Assembly (NCBI GenBank): GCA_934229785.1
Contig: CAKQEA010000001.1
Location: 129,837-193,836, forward strand
Source of the DNA: an uncultured Anaeroplasmataceae bacterium
GTDB taxonomy: Bacteria > Bacillota_I > Bacilli_A > Acholeplasmatales > Anaeroplasmataceae
DNA length: 64,000 nt
Direction of reading: 5' to 3'
Part shown: in pieces, positions 56,040-62,665 of the stretch
Position numbering within the stretch: the stretch's first letter is position 1
Layout of the letters: every line of letters begins with the position of its first letter
The notes under the pieces: generated by a model
Seen by the model: the letters and a program-made list of their open reading frames with translations, nothing else
The model's database searches: none
What the model was told of the DNA's origin: nothing
Made by a program: the position numbers and the translations under genes

Positions 56040-57047
56040 ATGAAACTTAAAAGGATTTTTAACTTTATATTGCTTATTTTTATGCTTTTTACACTTTCGT
56101 CATGCTTTAGTAATGATATAATAGGCCCAAATACCAATGGTGAATATTTTTCTAGTAAAACCTATAGAGTTACATTTATTTACAATAACAATTCTCCAAA
56201 TACTGTTGTAGATGTGAAGGAAGGTAGTACTGTTTCTGCGGTTGAAGATCCGATAAAAACAAATTATAATTTTGTAGGATGGTATACAAATTATAATTTT
56301 AGTGAGAAATATGATTTTTCAAAAAGCGTAAATAATAATTTGACCTTATATGCAAAATATGAAATAGATGCAAAAACAATCACAAATAAAATATCAACAG
56401 ATTTAATTAAAGGAATTGTGAAGATATATAATAAATGCTATAACAAAACATTTTTTGGCAATGAAAAAGATGTAATTACAGGACAAGGCTCGGGATTTTG
56501 TTTTTATGAAAATCAAGGTGTATATTACACAATAACAAATTGCCATGTTGCAGTTAAAAATCCTTCATCTAGCTATCAAGAATATACGATTGAAGATTAT
56601 CAAGGTAATACTTATAAGGGATATTTATATGAAAATCCAAATTCAAAATTGTTTGGTATAGATGCTACATATGATTTAGCTTGCTTGTATTTTTTTGCTG
56701 GTTCAACAAATGTTAAAGAACTAAATATTGCTTCTAAAAATCTTTCAGTTAATGAAGATGTTATATCACTTGGTGCGCCAAATGGACAATCAAATACAAT
56801 TACATATGGAAAAATTCAAAAGTATGGACAAGTAAAATTAGATTGTGAAAGCTATCAAAGTAATGTGACTTTTGATGTTGCTATTCATAATGCTTATATA
56901 AATCATGGATCAAGTGGTGGACCATTACTAGATGCAAATTTAAATGTTATTGGTGTTAATTATGGCGGATCTGAAGCTGGTAATATTGGATCTGCTATAC
57001 CGGCTGAAAAATTAATTGAATTTATAAATAAATATTTAAGAAGTTAA
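56040..57047 (+). CDS. trypsin-like serine protease lipoprotein with an InlB-type repeat
   Basis: A 335-residue predicted lipoprotein (lipobox LSSC, Cys22). One InlB/Listeria-Bacteroides repeat occupies about residues 42-108 (YNFVGWYTNYNFSEKYDF, LTLYAKY). A HtrA-like trypsin domain follows, with His169 (TNCHVAV), Asp212 (YDLACLYF) and Ser292 (NHGSSGGPLLD) in the right order and spacing. There is no PDZ domain after it; the protein ends soon after IPAEKLIEFINKYL, so it is a short-form extracellular protease. AGAGGGAT precedes ATG 56040. Substrate unknown; the InlB repeat suggests display on the cell surface. Confidence 0.87.
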   Translation: MKLKRIFNFILLIFMLFTLSSCFSNDIIGPNTNGEYFSSKTYRVTFIYNNNSPNTVVDVKEGSTVSAVEDPIKTNYNFVGWYTNYNFSEKYDFSKSVNNNLTLYAKYEIDAKTITNKISTDLIKGIVKIYNKCYNKTFFGNEKDVITGQGSGFCFYENQGVYYTITNCHVAVKNPSSSYQEYTIEDYQGNTYKGYLYENPNSKLFGIDATYDLACLYFFAGSTNVKELNIASKNLSVNEDVISLGAPNGQSNTITYGKIQKYGQVKLDCESYQSNVTFDVAIHNAYINHGSSGGPLLDANLNVIGVNYGGSEAGNIGSAIPAEKLIEFINKYLRS

Positions 57048-57088
57048 AAACAGCCTTTTACCATTAAAATTGGTAAAAGGCTGTTTTT
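57046..57088. terminator. bidirectional terminator between convergent genes
   Basis: An 18-pair perfect stem joins 57046-57063 to 57071-57088 around a 7-base loop. Five A precede and five T follow, so it serves both the protease gene and the minus-strand clpP. Confidence 0.9.
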
Positions 57089-57089
57089 G

Positions 57090-57668
57090 TTATATCTTTT
57101 TTTTCATGATTTCATCAATTATTCCGTAAGCTAATGCTTCATCAGCAGACATATAATTATCTCTTTCAGTGTCATGCTCAATTTCTTCAATTGTCTTTTT
57201 TGTATTATTTGCAAGCATTTGATTCATTTTTTCTTTAATATTTAATAAGCGTTTTGCTTGAATATCAATATCACTTACAACTCCTTGCATACCACCATAT
57301 GGTTGATGAATCATAATTTCACTATTAGGTAGTGCATATCTTTTTCCTGTAGCTGATGATAATAGAAATGCAGCCATTGACATAGCAATTCCTACACAAA
57401 CTGTATTAACTTGTGAATTAATGAAGTGTATTGTATCATAAATAGCTAATCCAGAGGAAATAGAACCACCAGGTGAATTGATGTAAATCCAAATGTTTTT
57501 TGTTTCAATTGAATCTAAATAAAGTAATTCAGATATTACAATTTGGGCAATATCATCGTTAATTTCCCCACTTAAAAGAATAATTCTATCCTTTAATAAT
57601 CTTGAATAAATGTCGTAGCCACGTTCACCGTTGCCAGTATTTTCTAAAATATATGGTATATAATTCAT
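57090..57668 (-). CDS. clpP: ATP-dependent Clp protease proteolytic subunit
   Basis: The barrel-forming serine peptidase of the Clp system, which degrades unfolded and tagged proteins delivered by ClpX or ClpC. It is 192 residues, the usual length, with no long propeptide. The catalytic triad is Ser97 (GIAMSMAAF), His121 (MIHQPYGG) and Asp170 (ERDNYMSA). The first motif is slightly unusual, as most ClpP have AASM. GYDIYSRLLKDRII near the N-terminus is the ClpX-loop contact region. AGAAAGGAAAT precedes the start on the minus strand. The gene stands alone, divergent from gap. Confidence 0.95.
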   Translation of the reverse strand: MNYIPYILENTGNGERGYDIYSRLLKDRIILLSGEINDDIAQIVISELLYLDSIETKNIWIYINSPGGSISSGLAIYDTIHFINSQVNTVCVGIAMSMAAFLLSSATGKRYALPNSEIMIHQPYGGMQGVVSDIDIQAKRLLNIKEKMNQMLANNTKKTIEEIEHDTERDNYMSADEALAYGIIDEIMKKKI

Positions 57669-57694
57669 TTTTTATTTCCTTTCTAAACACTTAA

Positions 57695-57723
57695 ATTATA
57701 TTAAAAACGTTTACATAAAATTG
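57695..57723 (-). promoter_or_regulatory. probable clpP promoter
   Basis: On the minus strand TATAAT lies at 57700-57695. The -35 position with 17-base spacing (57723-57718) reads CAATTT, a poor match. The -10 box is convincing and well placed for the 57668 start; the weak -35 suggests activation or another control. Confidence 0.4.
57702..57715. promoter_or_regulatory. cre-like palindrome between clpP and gap
   Basis: The sequence, read on the minus strand as TGTAAACGTTTTTA, matches 13 of 14 positions of the catabolite-response (CcpA) consensus TGWNANCGNTNWCA. It abuts the clpP -10 box and lies about 35 bases upstream of the gap promoter. In an AT-rich genome a chance match is possible. Confidence 0.3.
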
Positions 57724-57748
57724 TTTTATTTTGTCATAGTTAAAAATA

Positions 57749-57777
57749 TTGATAAAAAAATTTTATGGTGGTAAAAT
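57749..57777 (+). promoter_or_regulatory. promoter of gap
   Basis: TTGATA (57749-57754) and TAAAAT (57772-57777) are spaced 17 bases apart. The start would be near 57784, with a leader of about 42 bases containing a strong AGGAGG before ATG 57826. Confidence 0.6.
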
Positions 57778-57825
57778 AATGATGATGTAAAAATCATATT
57801 ACAAATTTAGGAGGAATTTTTAATT

Positions 57826-58860
57826 ATGGCTAACACTAAAGTAGCAATCAATGGATTTGGTCGTATTGGTCGTTTAGCATTCAGACAAATGTTTGGTGCA
57901 GAGGGTTATGATGTTGTAGCAATCAACGATTTAACTGCTCCAGAAATGCTTGCTAATCTATTAAAGTACGATACAGCACAAGGTGGATATTGTGGAAGAA
58001 TCGGTGAGAATCTTCATACAGTTGAAGCTGGTGAAAATTACATCGTAGTAGATGGAAAGAAAATCACAATTTATAAGGAAGCAGATGCAAATAATTTACC
58101 TTGGGGTGAATTAGGTGTAGATGTTGTTCTTGAATGTACAGGTTTCTATACAAAGAAGGAAAAGGCTCTTGCTCATATCAATGCAGGTGCTAAGAAGGTT
58201 GTTATTTCTGCTCCAGCAGGAAATGATCTTCCAACAATTGTTTTCGGTGTTAATGAAAATACATTAACTCCAGCTGATAATGTTATTTCAGCAGCATCTT
58301 GTACAACAAACTGCTTAGCTCCTATGGCTAATGCATTAAACAAGTATGCTCCAATTCAATCAGGTATCATGTCAACTATTCATGCTTACACTGGTGATCA
58401 AATGATTCTAGATGGACCACATAGAAAAGGTGACTTACGTCGTGCTCGTGCTGGTGCAGCTAATATCGTTCCTAACTCAACAGGTGCAGCTAAGGCTATC
58501 GGCTTAGTTATTCCTGAGTTAAATGGTAAGTTAATTGGTTCAGCTCAGCGTGTCCCAGTTCCAACTGGTTCAACAACTATCTTAACTGCAGTAGTTAAGG
58601 GTAAGGATGTTACTAAGGAAGGCATTAATGCTGCAATGAAGGCTGCTCAGTCTCAATCATTCGGTTATAATGAGGACCCAATCGTTTCATCTGATGTTAT
58701 CGGTATGAGATATGGTTCATTATTCGATGCAACTCAAACTATGGTTGCTAAGATTGATGAAGATACTTATCAGGTACAGGTTGTTTCTTGGTATGATAAT
58801 GAAAATTCATACACAAGCCAGATGGTTCGTACAATTAAGTATTTTGCTGAATTAAAGTAA
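57826..58860 (+). CDS. gap: glyceraldehyde-3-phosphate dehydrogenase, glycolytic type
   Basis: Oxidises glyceraldehyde-3-phosphate with NAD and phosphate in glycolysis. The protein has 344 residues. The NAD-binding N-terminus is [17 protein letters not shown]; Asp35 (AINDL) indicates NAD preference. The active site is SCTTNCLAP with catalytic Cys159, and the usual [17 protein letters not shown] and [16 protein letters not shown] are present. Codon use is visibly different from the neighbours: more ATC, TTC, AAC and CGT codons, as expected for a highly expressed gene, so transfer need not be invoked. It is monocistronic between its own promoter and a strong terminator. Confidence 0.97.
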   Translation: MANTKVAINGFGRIGRLAFRQMFGAEGYDVVAINDLTAPEMLANLLKYDTAQGGYCGRIGENLHTVEAGENYIVVDGKKITIYKEADANNLPWGELGVDVVLECTGFYTKKEKALAHINAGAKKVVISAPAGNDLPTIVFGVNENTLTPADNVISAASCTTNCLAPMANALNKYAPIQSGIMSTIHAYTGDQMILDGPHRKGDLRRARAGAANIVPNSTGAAKAIGLVIPELNGKLIGSAQRVPVPTGSTTILTAVVKGKDVTKEGINAAMKAAQSQSFGYNEDPIVSSDVIGMRYGSLFDATQTMVAKIDEDTYQVQVVSWYDNENSYTSQMVRTIKYFAELK

Positions 58861-58873
58861 GAATTTACTGATT

Positions 58874-58906
58874 AAGTCTGAAATCTTTGATTTCAGGCTT
58901 TTTTTT
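58874..58906 (+). terminator. terminator of gap
   Basis: AAGTCTGAAATC (58874-58885) pairs with GATTTCAGGCTT (58889-58900) around TTT, with one G-U pair, followed by T to 58906. Confidence 0.88.
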
Positions 58907-58949
58907 CGCTAAAATTTATAATAAAATAGTTAATGATTGGAGTGATTTT

Positions 58950-59567
58950 ATGACTGAGTATGAAAAAATGATTATTGGAAAAATTTATAATCCTGGTGAT
59001 TTAACTATAAATAAGCTTGCTCACGATCAACATGATTTAGTTTTAGAGTATAACAAGCTTTGTGATAGAGATTTGAAAAGAAATGAATTAATTGATAAGA
59101 TATTTCCTAATCATAAGGAAAATATTTATATTCAAGGCAATTTATATGTAGACTATGGAGTTAACACAACAATTGGTGATAACTTTTATGCAAATAATGG
59201 ATTAACTATTTTAGATGTTTGTAAGGTTTCTATTGGTGATAATTGTTATTTTGGACCTAATGTTAGTATATTAACACCCCTTCATCCTTTAAGATATCAA
59301 GAAAGAAATCAATATTTTGATGAAAAAATAGGTGGAAATACAGATAGAGAATATGGAGCGCCAATTTCTATTGGAAACAATTGCTGGCTTGGGGGCAATG
59401 TTTGTGTTCTTCCTGGAGTTAAGATTGGTAATGGCTGTGTTATTGGTGCTGGTTCAGTAGTAACTCATGATATACCTGATGATTATTTAGCTTATGGAAA
59501 TCCTTGTAAGGCAATAAGAAAAATAACTGAAGATGATTCAATTTTTAAGAAAAAGGAACTATGGTAG
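58950..59567 (+). CDS. hexapeptide-repeat sugar O-acetyltransferase (Maa/LacA type)
   Basis: A 205-residue left-handed beta-helix acetyltransferase using acetyl-CoA, of the maltose/galactoside acetyltransferase group. The N-terminal Mac domain (MTEYEKMIIGKIYNPGD) is followed by hexapeptide repeats: DYGVNTTIGDNFYANNGLTI, VSIGDNCYFGPNVSIL and SIGNNCWLGGNVCVLPGVKIG. The catalytic-type His is in LTPLHPLR. The C-terminus ends in AYGNPCKAIRKI. ATG 58950 follows GGAGTG; 21 upstream in-frame residues overlap the gap terminator and are not used. The natural acceptor is unknown; these enzymes often act as detoxifying sugar acetylases. Confidence 0.9.
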   Translation: MTEYEKMIIGKIYNPGDLTINKLAHDQHDLVLEYNKLCDRDLKRNELIDKIFPNHKENIYIQGNLYVDYGVNTTIGDNFYANNGLTILDVCKVSIGDNCYFGPNVSILTPLHPLRYQERNQYFDEKIGGNTDREYGAPISIGNNCWLGGNVCVLPGVKIGNGCVIGAGSVVTHDIPDDYLAYGNPCKAIRKITEDDSIFKKKELW

Positions 59568-59568
59568 T

Positions 59569-60219
59569 ATGAGCTGGGAATATTTTTTAAATGAAGAAAA
59601 AAAGAAAGAATACTATATTAAGTTAAAGCATGTTATTGATAATGAATATCAAAACTATATTTGTTATCCTAAATATAAAAATATTTTTCATGCTTTATCA
59701 GTTACTAAAATGGAAGATGTGAAGGTTGTTATATTAGGACAAGATCCTTATCATGAGCCAAATCAAGCTCATGGACTTGCTTTTTCAGTATTATGTGATA
59801 AATTACCACCTTCATTAGTGAATATTTATAAAGAAATGGAAAATGATTTAGGAGTTAAGGTAAAACAAGATGGTAATTTGGAATACTTAGCTCGCCAAGG
59901 TGTATTACTTTTAAATACGTTATTATCAGTACGACAAGGTGAAGCATTTTCTCATCGAAATTTAGGCTGGGAGATTTTAACTGATAATATCATAAAAAAA
60001 TTAAATGAATTAAATCAACCAATTGTTTTTATTTTATGGGGTAGTGCTGCTCAAAGTAAAATAAAATATTTAAACAATCCTAATCATTTAATACTTAAAT
60101 CAGCTCATCCATCACCACTTTCAGCTTATAGAGGTTTTTTTGGATCAAAGCCGTTTAGTAAAACAAATGATTTTTTAATTAGTCATGGGGTAGAACCAAT
60201 TAAATGGGTTAAAGCCTAA
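59569..60219 (+). CDS. ung: uracil-DNA glycosylase, family 1
   Basis: Removes uracil from DNA to start base-excision repair. 216 residues. The water-activating motif GQDPYH is at 57-62 (Asp59), LLLNTLLSVR follows near 113, and the HPSPLSAYRGFFGSKPFS motif with the catalytic His begins at 180. ATG 59569 starts one base after the acetyltransferase stop; AAGGA at 59553-59557 serves it. An upstream in-frame start at 59533 lies inside the previous gene and lacks support. Probably co-transcribed with the acetyltransferase. Confidence 0.96.
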   Translation: MSWEYFLNEEKKKEYYIKLKHVIDNEYQNYICYPKYKNIFHALSVTKMEDVKVVILGQDPYHEPNQAHGLAFSVLCDKLPPSLVNIYKEMENDLGVKVKQDGNLEYLARQGVLLLNTLLSVRQGEAFSHRNLGWEILTDNIIKKLNELNQPIVFILWGSAAQSKIKYLNNPNHLILKSAHPSPLSAYRGFFGSKPFSKTNDFLISHGVEPIKWVKA

Positions 60220-60262
60220 ATAATTATTAACTTGCTTCATAATTATAAATTGGGTGATAAAT

Positions 60263-60721
60263 ATGTGTGATGGTACATACCAAATGAAGCAATATGTTGT
60301 TCAAAAAGGCGATTCCTTGTACATGATTGCTAAAAGGTTTAATGTTTCAGTTGATGACTTAAAAAAGCATAATCATTTATATTCAAATATGATTTATCCA
60401 AATCAAATATTGCTTATTCCTAGTACAACAGATGCAAAGAAAACTTATATGACTACTGATGGTGAGTCATTAAAGGATATATTAAAAAAATTTAATATAA
60501 ATGTTTCAGATTTAGAGGCCTACAACAATATAGATGAGCTTAGACTTATGGGAAATCAATTATTAATGGTTGAAAAAATGAATAAGAACACTTATGTTGT
60601 TGAAGAATATGACACTATTGATGGAATTTTAGCTAAATTTGGGTTGTCTCCTATTGAGTTTTTAAATCTCAATAAGGGAAAAATATTAATTCCAGGTACA
60701 GAGGTAATCATAAGAAAGTGA
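60263..60721 (+). CDS. LysM-repeat protein without signal peptide
   Basis: A 152-residue protein made of three LysM-like units. The first is canonical (YVVQKGDSLYMIAKRFNVSVDDLKKHN...IYPNQILLIP, given in part). The second (YMTTDGESLKDILKKFNINV) and third (YVVEEYDTIDGILAKFGLSP) are more divergent. LysM modules bind N-acetylglucosamine polymers such as peptidoglycan. No Sec signal or membrane segment is visible at the N-terminus (MCDGTYQMKQ), so it may be a spore-coat/SafA-like or otherwise internal protein, or be exported by another route. GGGTGAT precedes ATG 60263. The stop codon lies within the terminator stem. Confidence 0.82.
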   Translation: MCDGTYQMKQYVVQKGDSLYMIAKRFNVSVDDLKKHNHLYSNMIYPNQILLIPSTTDAKKTYMTTDGESLKDILKKFNINVSDLEAYNNIDELRLMGNQLLMVEKMNKNTYVVEEYDTIDGILAKFGLSPIEFLNLNKGKILIPGTEVIIRK

Positions 60722-60732
60722 TTACCTTTTTT
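60703..60732 (+). terminator. terminator overlapping the LysM gene end
   Basis: GGTAATCA (60703-60710) pairs with TGATTACC (60719-60726) around an 8-base loop, followed by TTTTTT (60727-60732). The stop TGA at 60719-60721 is part of the stem. Confidence 0.8.
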
Positions 60733-60956
60733 AATTATAGATTCTATTACAAAAATTAAAAAACACACTTGAAATATAATATACACAGATATATAATTTA
60801 ATTAGTATTAAACGCAAAAAAAACATATTTAATATTCTTGAATAATTCATTTTTTATTAATGAATATAATGGATTTATTAGTAAGTAGTTTTAGCATTTT
60901 CTTATTAACAAGTTTTATTATTATGATAATGATTTATTTATAAAATTACTTATTAC
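60733..60956. other. AT-rich region upstream of the relic
   Basis: This stretch holds a strong promoter (60769-60797) but no credible full gene. A 24-codon hydrophobic frame (60869-60943) has no ribosome-binding site. The boundary where sequence related to the downstream secreted-protein gene begins is near 60957, and is the likely deletion or recombination junction. Confidence 0.5.
60769..60797 (+). promoter_or_regulatory. promoter upstream of the relic and partner gene
   Basis: TTGAAA (60769-60774) and TATAAT (60792-60797) are spaced 17 bases apart. The start would be near 60804, about 356 bases before the next intact gene (61160). It may be the original promoter of the deleted upstream gene, now driving the partner gene. 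Confidence 0.6.
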
Positions 60957-61170
60957 GGGAGAACTTATTATAAGGAAATAAAGACAATTAGAGAGAGTAA
61001 TTCTTATGACTTATATATGCCAATAGGTGTTGATAATAATGCCAATGTAATCTATAATCATACATCAACCTCATGGGATGAAATAAAATCTTGGTGATAG
61101 TGAAAGTGGTTATTATAAATTTGCAGGATATTGTTTATCAAAGGAAGGAAATTTTAATTATGCAAGATAA
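60957..61170 (+). pseudogene. 3'-end relic of a secreted-protein gene homologous to the gene at 62666
   Basis: From 60957 the frame encodes GRTYYKEIKTIRESNSYDLY and then MPIGVDNN. This matches residues 418-445 of the protein at 62666 with one difference (Thr for Ala), and continues ANVIYNHTSTSWDEIKSW to a stop at 61095-61097. A shift of one frame in the A-rich stretch at about 61081-61088 reopens a protein-like tail, LGDSESGYYKFAGYCLSKEG, ending NFNYAR at TAA 61168-61170. That stop would overlap the next gene's ATG (61160) by 11 bases. No start codon or N-terminal part of the gene remains. I read it as a truncated, frameshifted duplicate. Confidence 0.7.
60961..61040 (+). repeat. direct repeat, upstream copy
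   Basis: These 80 bases equal 63921-64000 except at position 60963 (A here, G at 63923). The offset is 2,960 bases. The match runs to the window edge, so its true length is unknown. Confidence 0.95.
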
Positions 61171-62620
61171 ATTTTTAGAAGATGAAAACGAATATATAGG
61201 GCTATATAAATCACTTAGATTGCACCTTCCTGTTGATCGGAAAAAAATAAGAGAATTTGCTGAAAGTTATTCTAAAGATATATTAGTTAAATGGAATGAA
61301 GATATTTGTAAATCATATATAGAAGAAATAAATGAAGTTTTAGAGAAAAATATAAAATTTGAATTATTTGTAAAATTAAATAATTTATTTGATGATATGT
61401 TTATGATATTTCACTATAATAGAAATATTTATATAGAAGAACTTAATTGTTTAAAGAAATATTGTAATAAATATGGTTATAGTGCTTTTTATTATCAAAG
61501 TCAATCTAGAACAGTATTTGAGGATTGGATTCATGGCTCAGGTACATATTTACGAATGCTTTATGATGAGTTTAAAAATCGACCGACATCCTTTATCCCA
61601 TATTATTATAATGAAAACTATAATAAATTTGGTTTAATACCTAATTTGTATTATACAAATAATATAGATTTGATAAAACAATTTATTAATGATTTTTATA
61701 ATCCAGCTCGAAAATGTTATTTTGAACGTGATGAATTAATGGATAAATATGATGTTATTCATCCTGATTTATATAATTATGATTATTATCATAGCGATTT
61801 AATCGATAAAGAATATATGGATATTGATGATAGTAGATACAATGAAAAATTAAATAATTTTTTGAAGGAGAATAATTTATTTAGTTTTGTTGTTGAAGTA
61901 AAGCACAAGAAAACAAAGGATTCTCCTAGGGAAAAATATATTAAATATATTCTTAATAATGTAGATAAATCTTTAAAAAAAGAAGATTATTTTTATCCAT
62001 TAACTTATCAGGATTTCATATCATGTAATGCTTATGCAGCTAAACTTTATATCAAAAGGCTAAATTTGATAATTGGTGAATCGTATTATGAGGAATTGTA
62101 TAAAATAATATTATATAATTTTAATCAATTACTTCCCATTTATTATAAAGAACGAGAAGTTTATGTAGAAACGTTACAAGTGTTAAAAAAATTTTGTTAC
62201 TTTTATAAATATTGTGGATTTTTATATGAAATGGATGACTTTACTAAAGATTATGGATATGAAATAGATCAATATTTATGTAGATTACTTTATACTAAAG
62301 ATAAAGATGCATATGGTTTAATAACTAAAACAGAATTTTCTTTAGAAATTGATGATAAGCATGAATATGGTGGATTTTTGCATAGTCTATATTGTTCAGG
62401 TAATATTGATTTAATAAAAGAATTTATTATTGATATTTATAATCCAGCTCGAGAGAAGTTTTTTGAAAATAATGAGTTATATTATAAGTTTGAAGATTAT
62501 GGTCTTGAAATACCAGATAGAAATAAAATTAAAAGCATAGATGATGTTTCTATGTGTAAAGATTTAAATCGTTTTTTTGAAAAAATAGGATTGATTGATT
62601 TAGTGAAAAAAATTGATTAA
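61160..62620 (+). CDS. two-unit protein of unknown function (possible partner or immunity protein)
   Basis: A 486-residue soluble protein without signal peptide or membrane segments, rich in Tyr, Asn, Asp and Lys. It is an internal duplication: NIDLIKQFINDFYNPARKCY (from residue 168) recurs as NIDLIKEFIIDIYNPAREKF (from 415), and about 50-137 aligns with about 293-381 (ELNCLKKYCNKYGYSAFYY against TLQVLKKFCYFYKYCGFLYE). Both units end in a helix like LNNFLKENNLFSFVVEV / LNRFFEKIGLIDLVKKI. ATG 61160 follows AAGGAAGGAA; the frame is open back to TTG 61091 but that part overlaps the relic. I recognise no family. Its place directly after the relic and before a secreted-protein gene suggests a cytoplasmic partner, perhaps an immunity protein (inference). 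Confidence 0.65.
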   Translation: MQDKFLEDENEYIGLYKSLRLHLPVDRKKIREFAESYSKDILVKWNEDICKSYIEEINEVLEKNIKFELFVKLNNLFDDMFMIFHYNRNIYIEELNCLKKYCNKYGYSAFYYQSQSRTVFEDWIHGSGTYLRMLYDEFKNRPTSFIPYYYNENYNKFGLIPNLYYTNNIDLIKQFINDFYNPARKCYFERDELMDKYDVIHPDLYNYDYYHSDLIDKEYMDIDDSRYNEKLNNFLKENNLFSFVVEVKHKKTKDSPREKYIKYILNNVDKSLKKEDYFYPLTYQDFISCNAYAAKLYIKRLNLIIGESYYEELYKIILYNFNQLLPIYYKEREVYVETLQVLKKFCYFYKYCGFLYEMDDFTKDYGYEIDQYLCRLLYTKDKDAYGLITKTEFSLEIDDKHEYGGFLHSLYCSGNIDLIKEFIIDIYNPAREKFFENNELYYKFEDYGLEIPDRNKIKSIDDVSMCKDLNRFFEKIGLIDLVKKID

Positions 62621-62665
62621 TAGAAATGAAATTTGAATGAAAATAAAATTATAATGGGAGTACAT

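Noticed and set aside
57718..57742. Possible CtsR operator upstream of clpP
   Set aside because: On the minus strand GACAAAATAAAACAA resembles the direct-repeat pattern, but the second heptad matches poorly.
60869..60943. A 24-codon hydrophobic frame (MDLLVSSFSIFLLTS...) in the gap before the relic
   Set aside because: No ribosome-binding site, very AT-rich sequence that readily gives Ile/Leu/Phe codons, and no conservation evidence. Not called as a gene.
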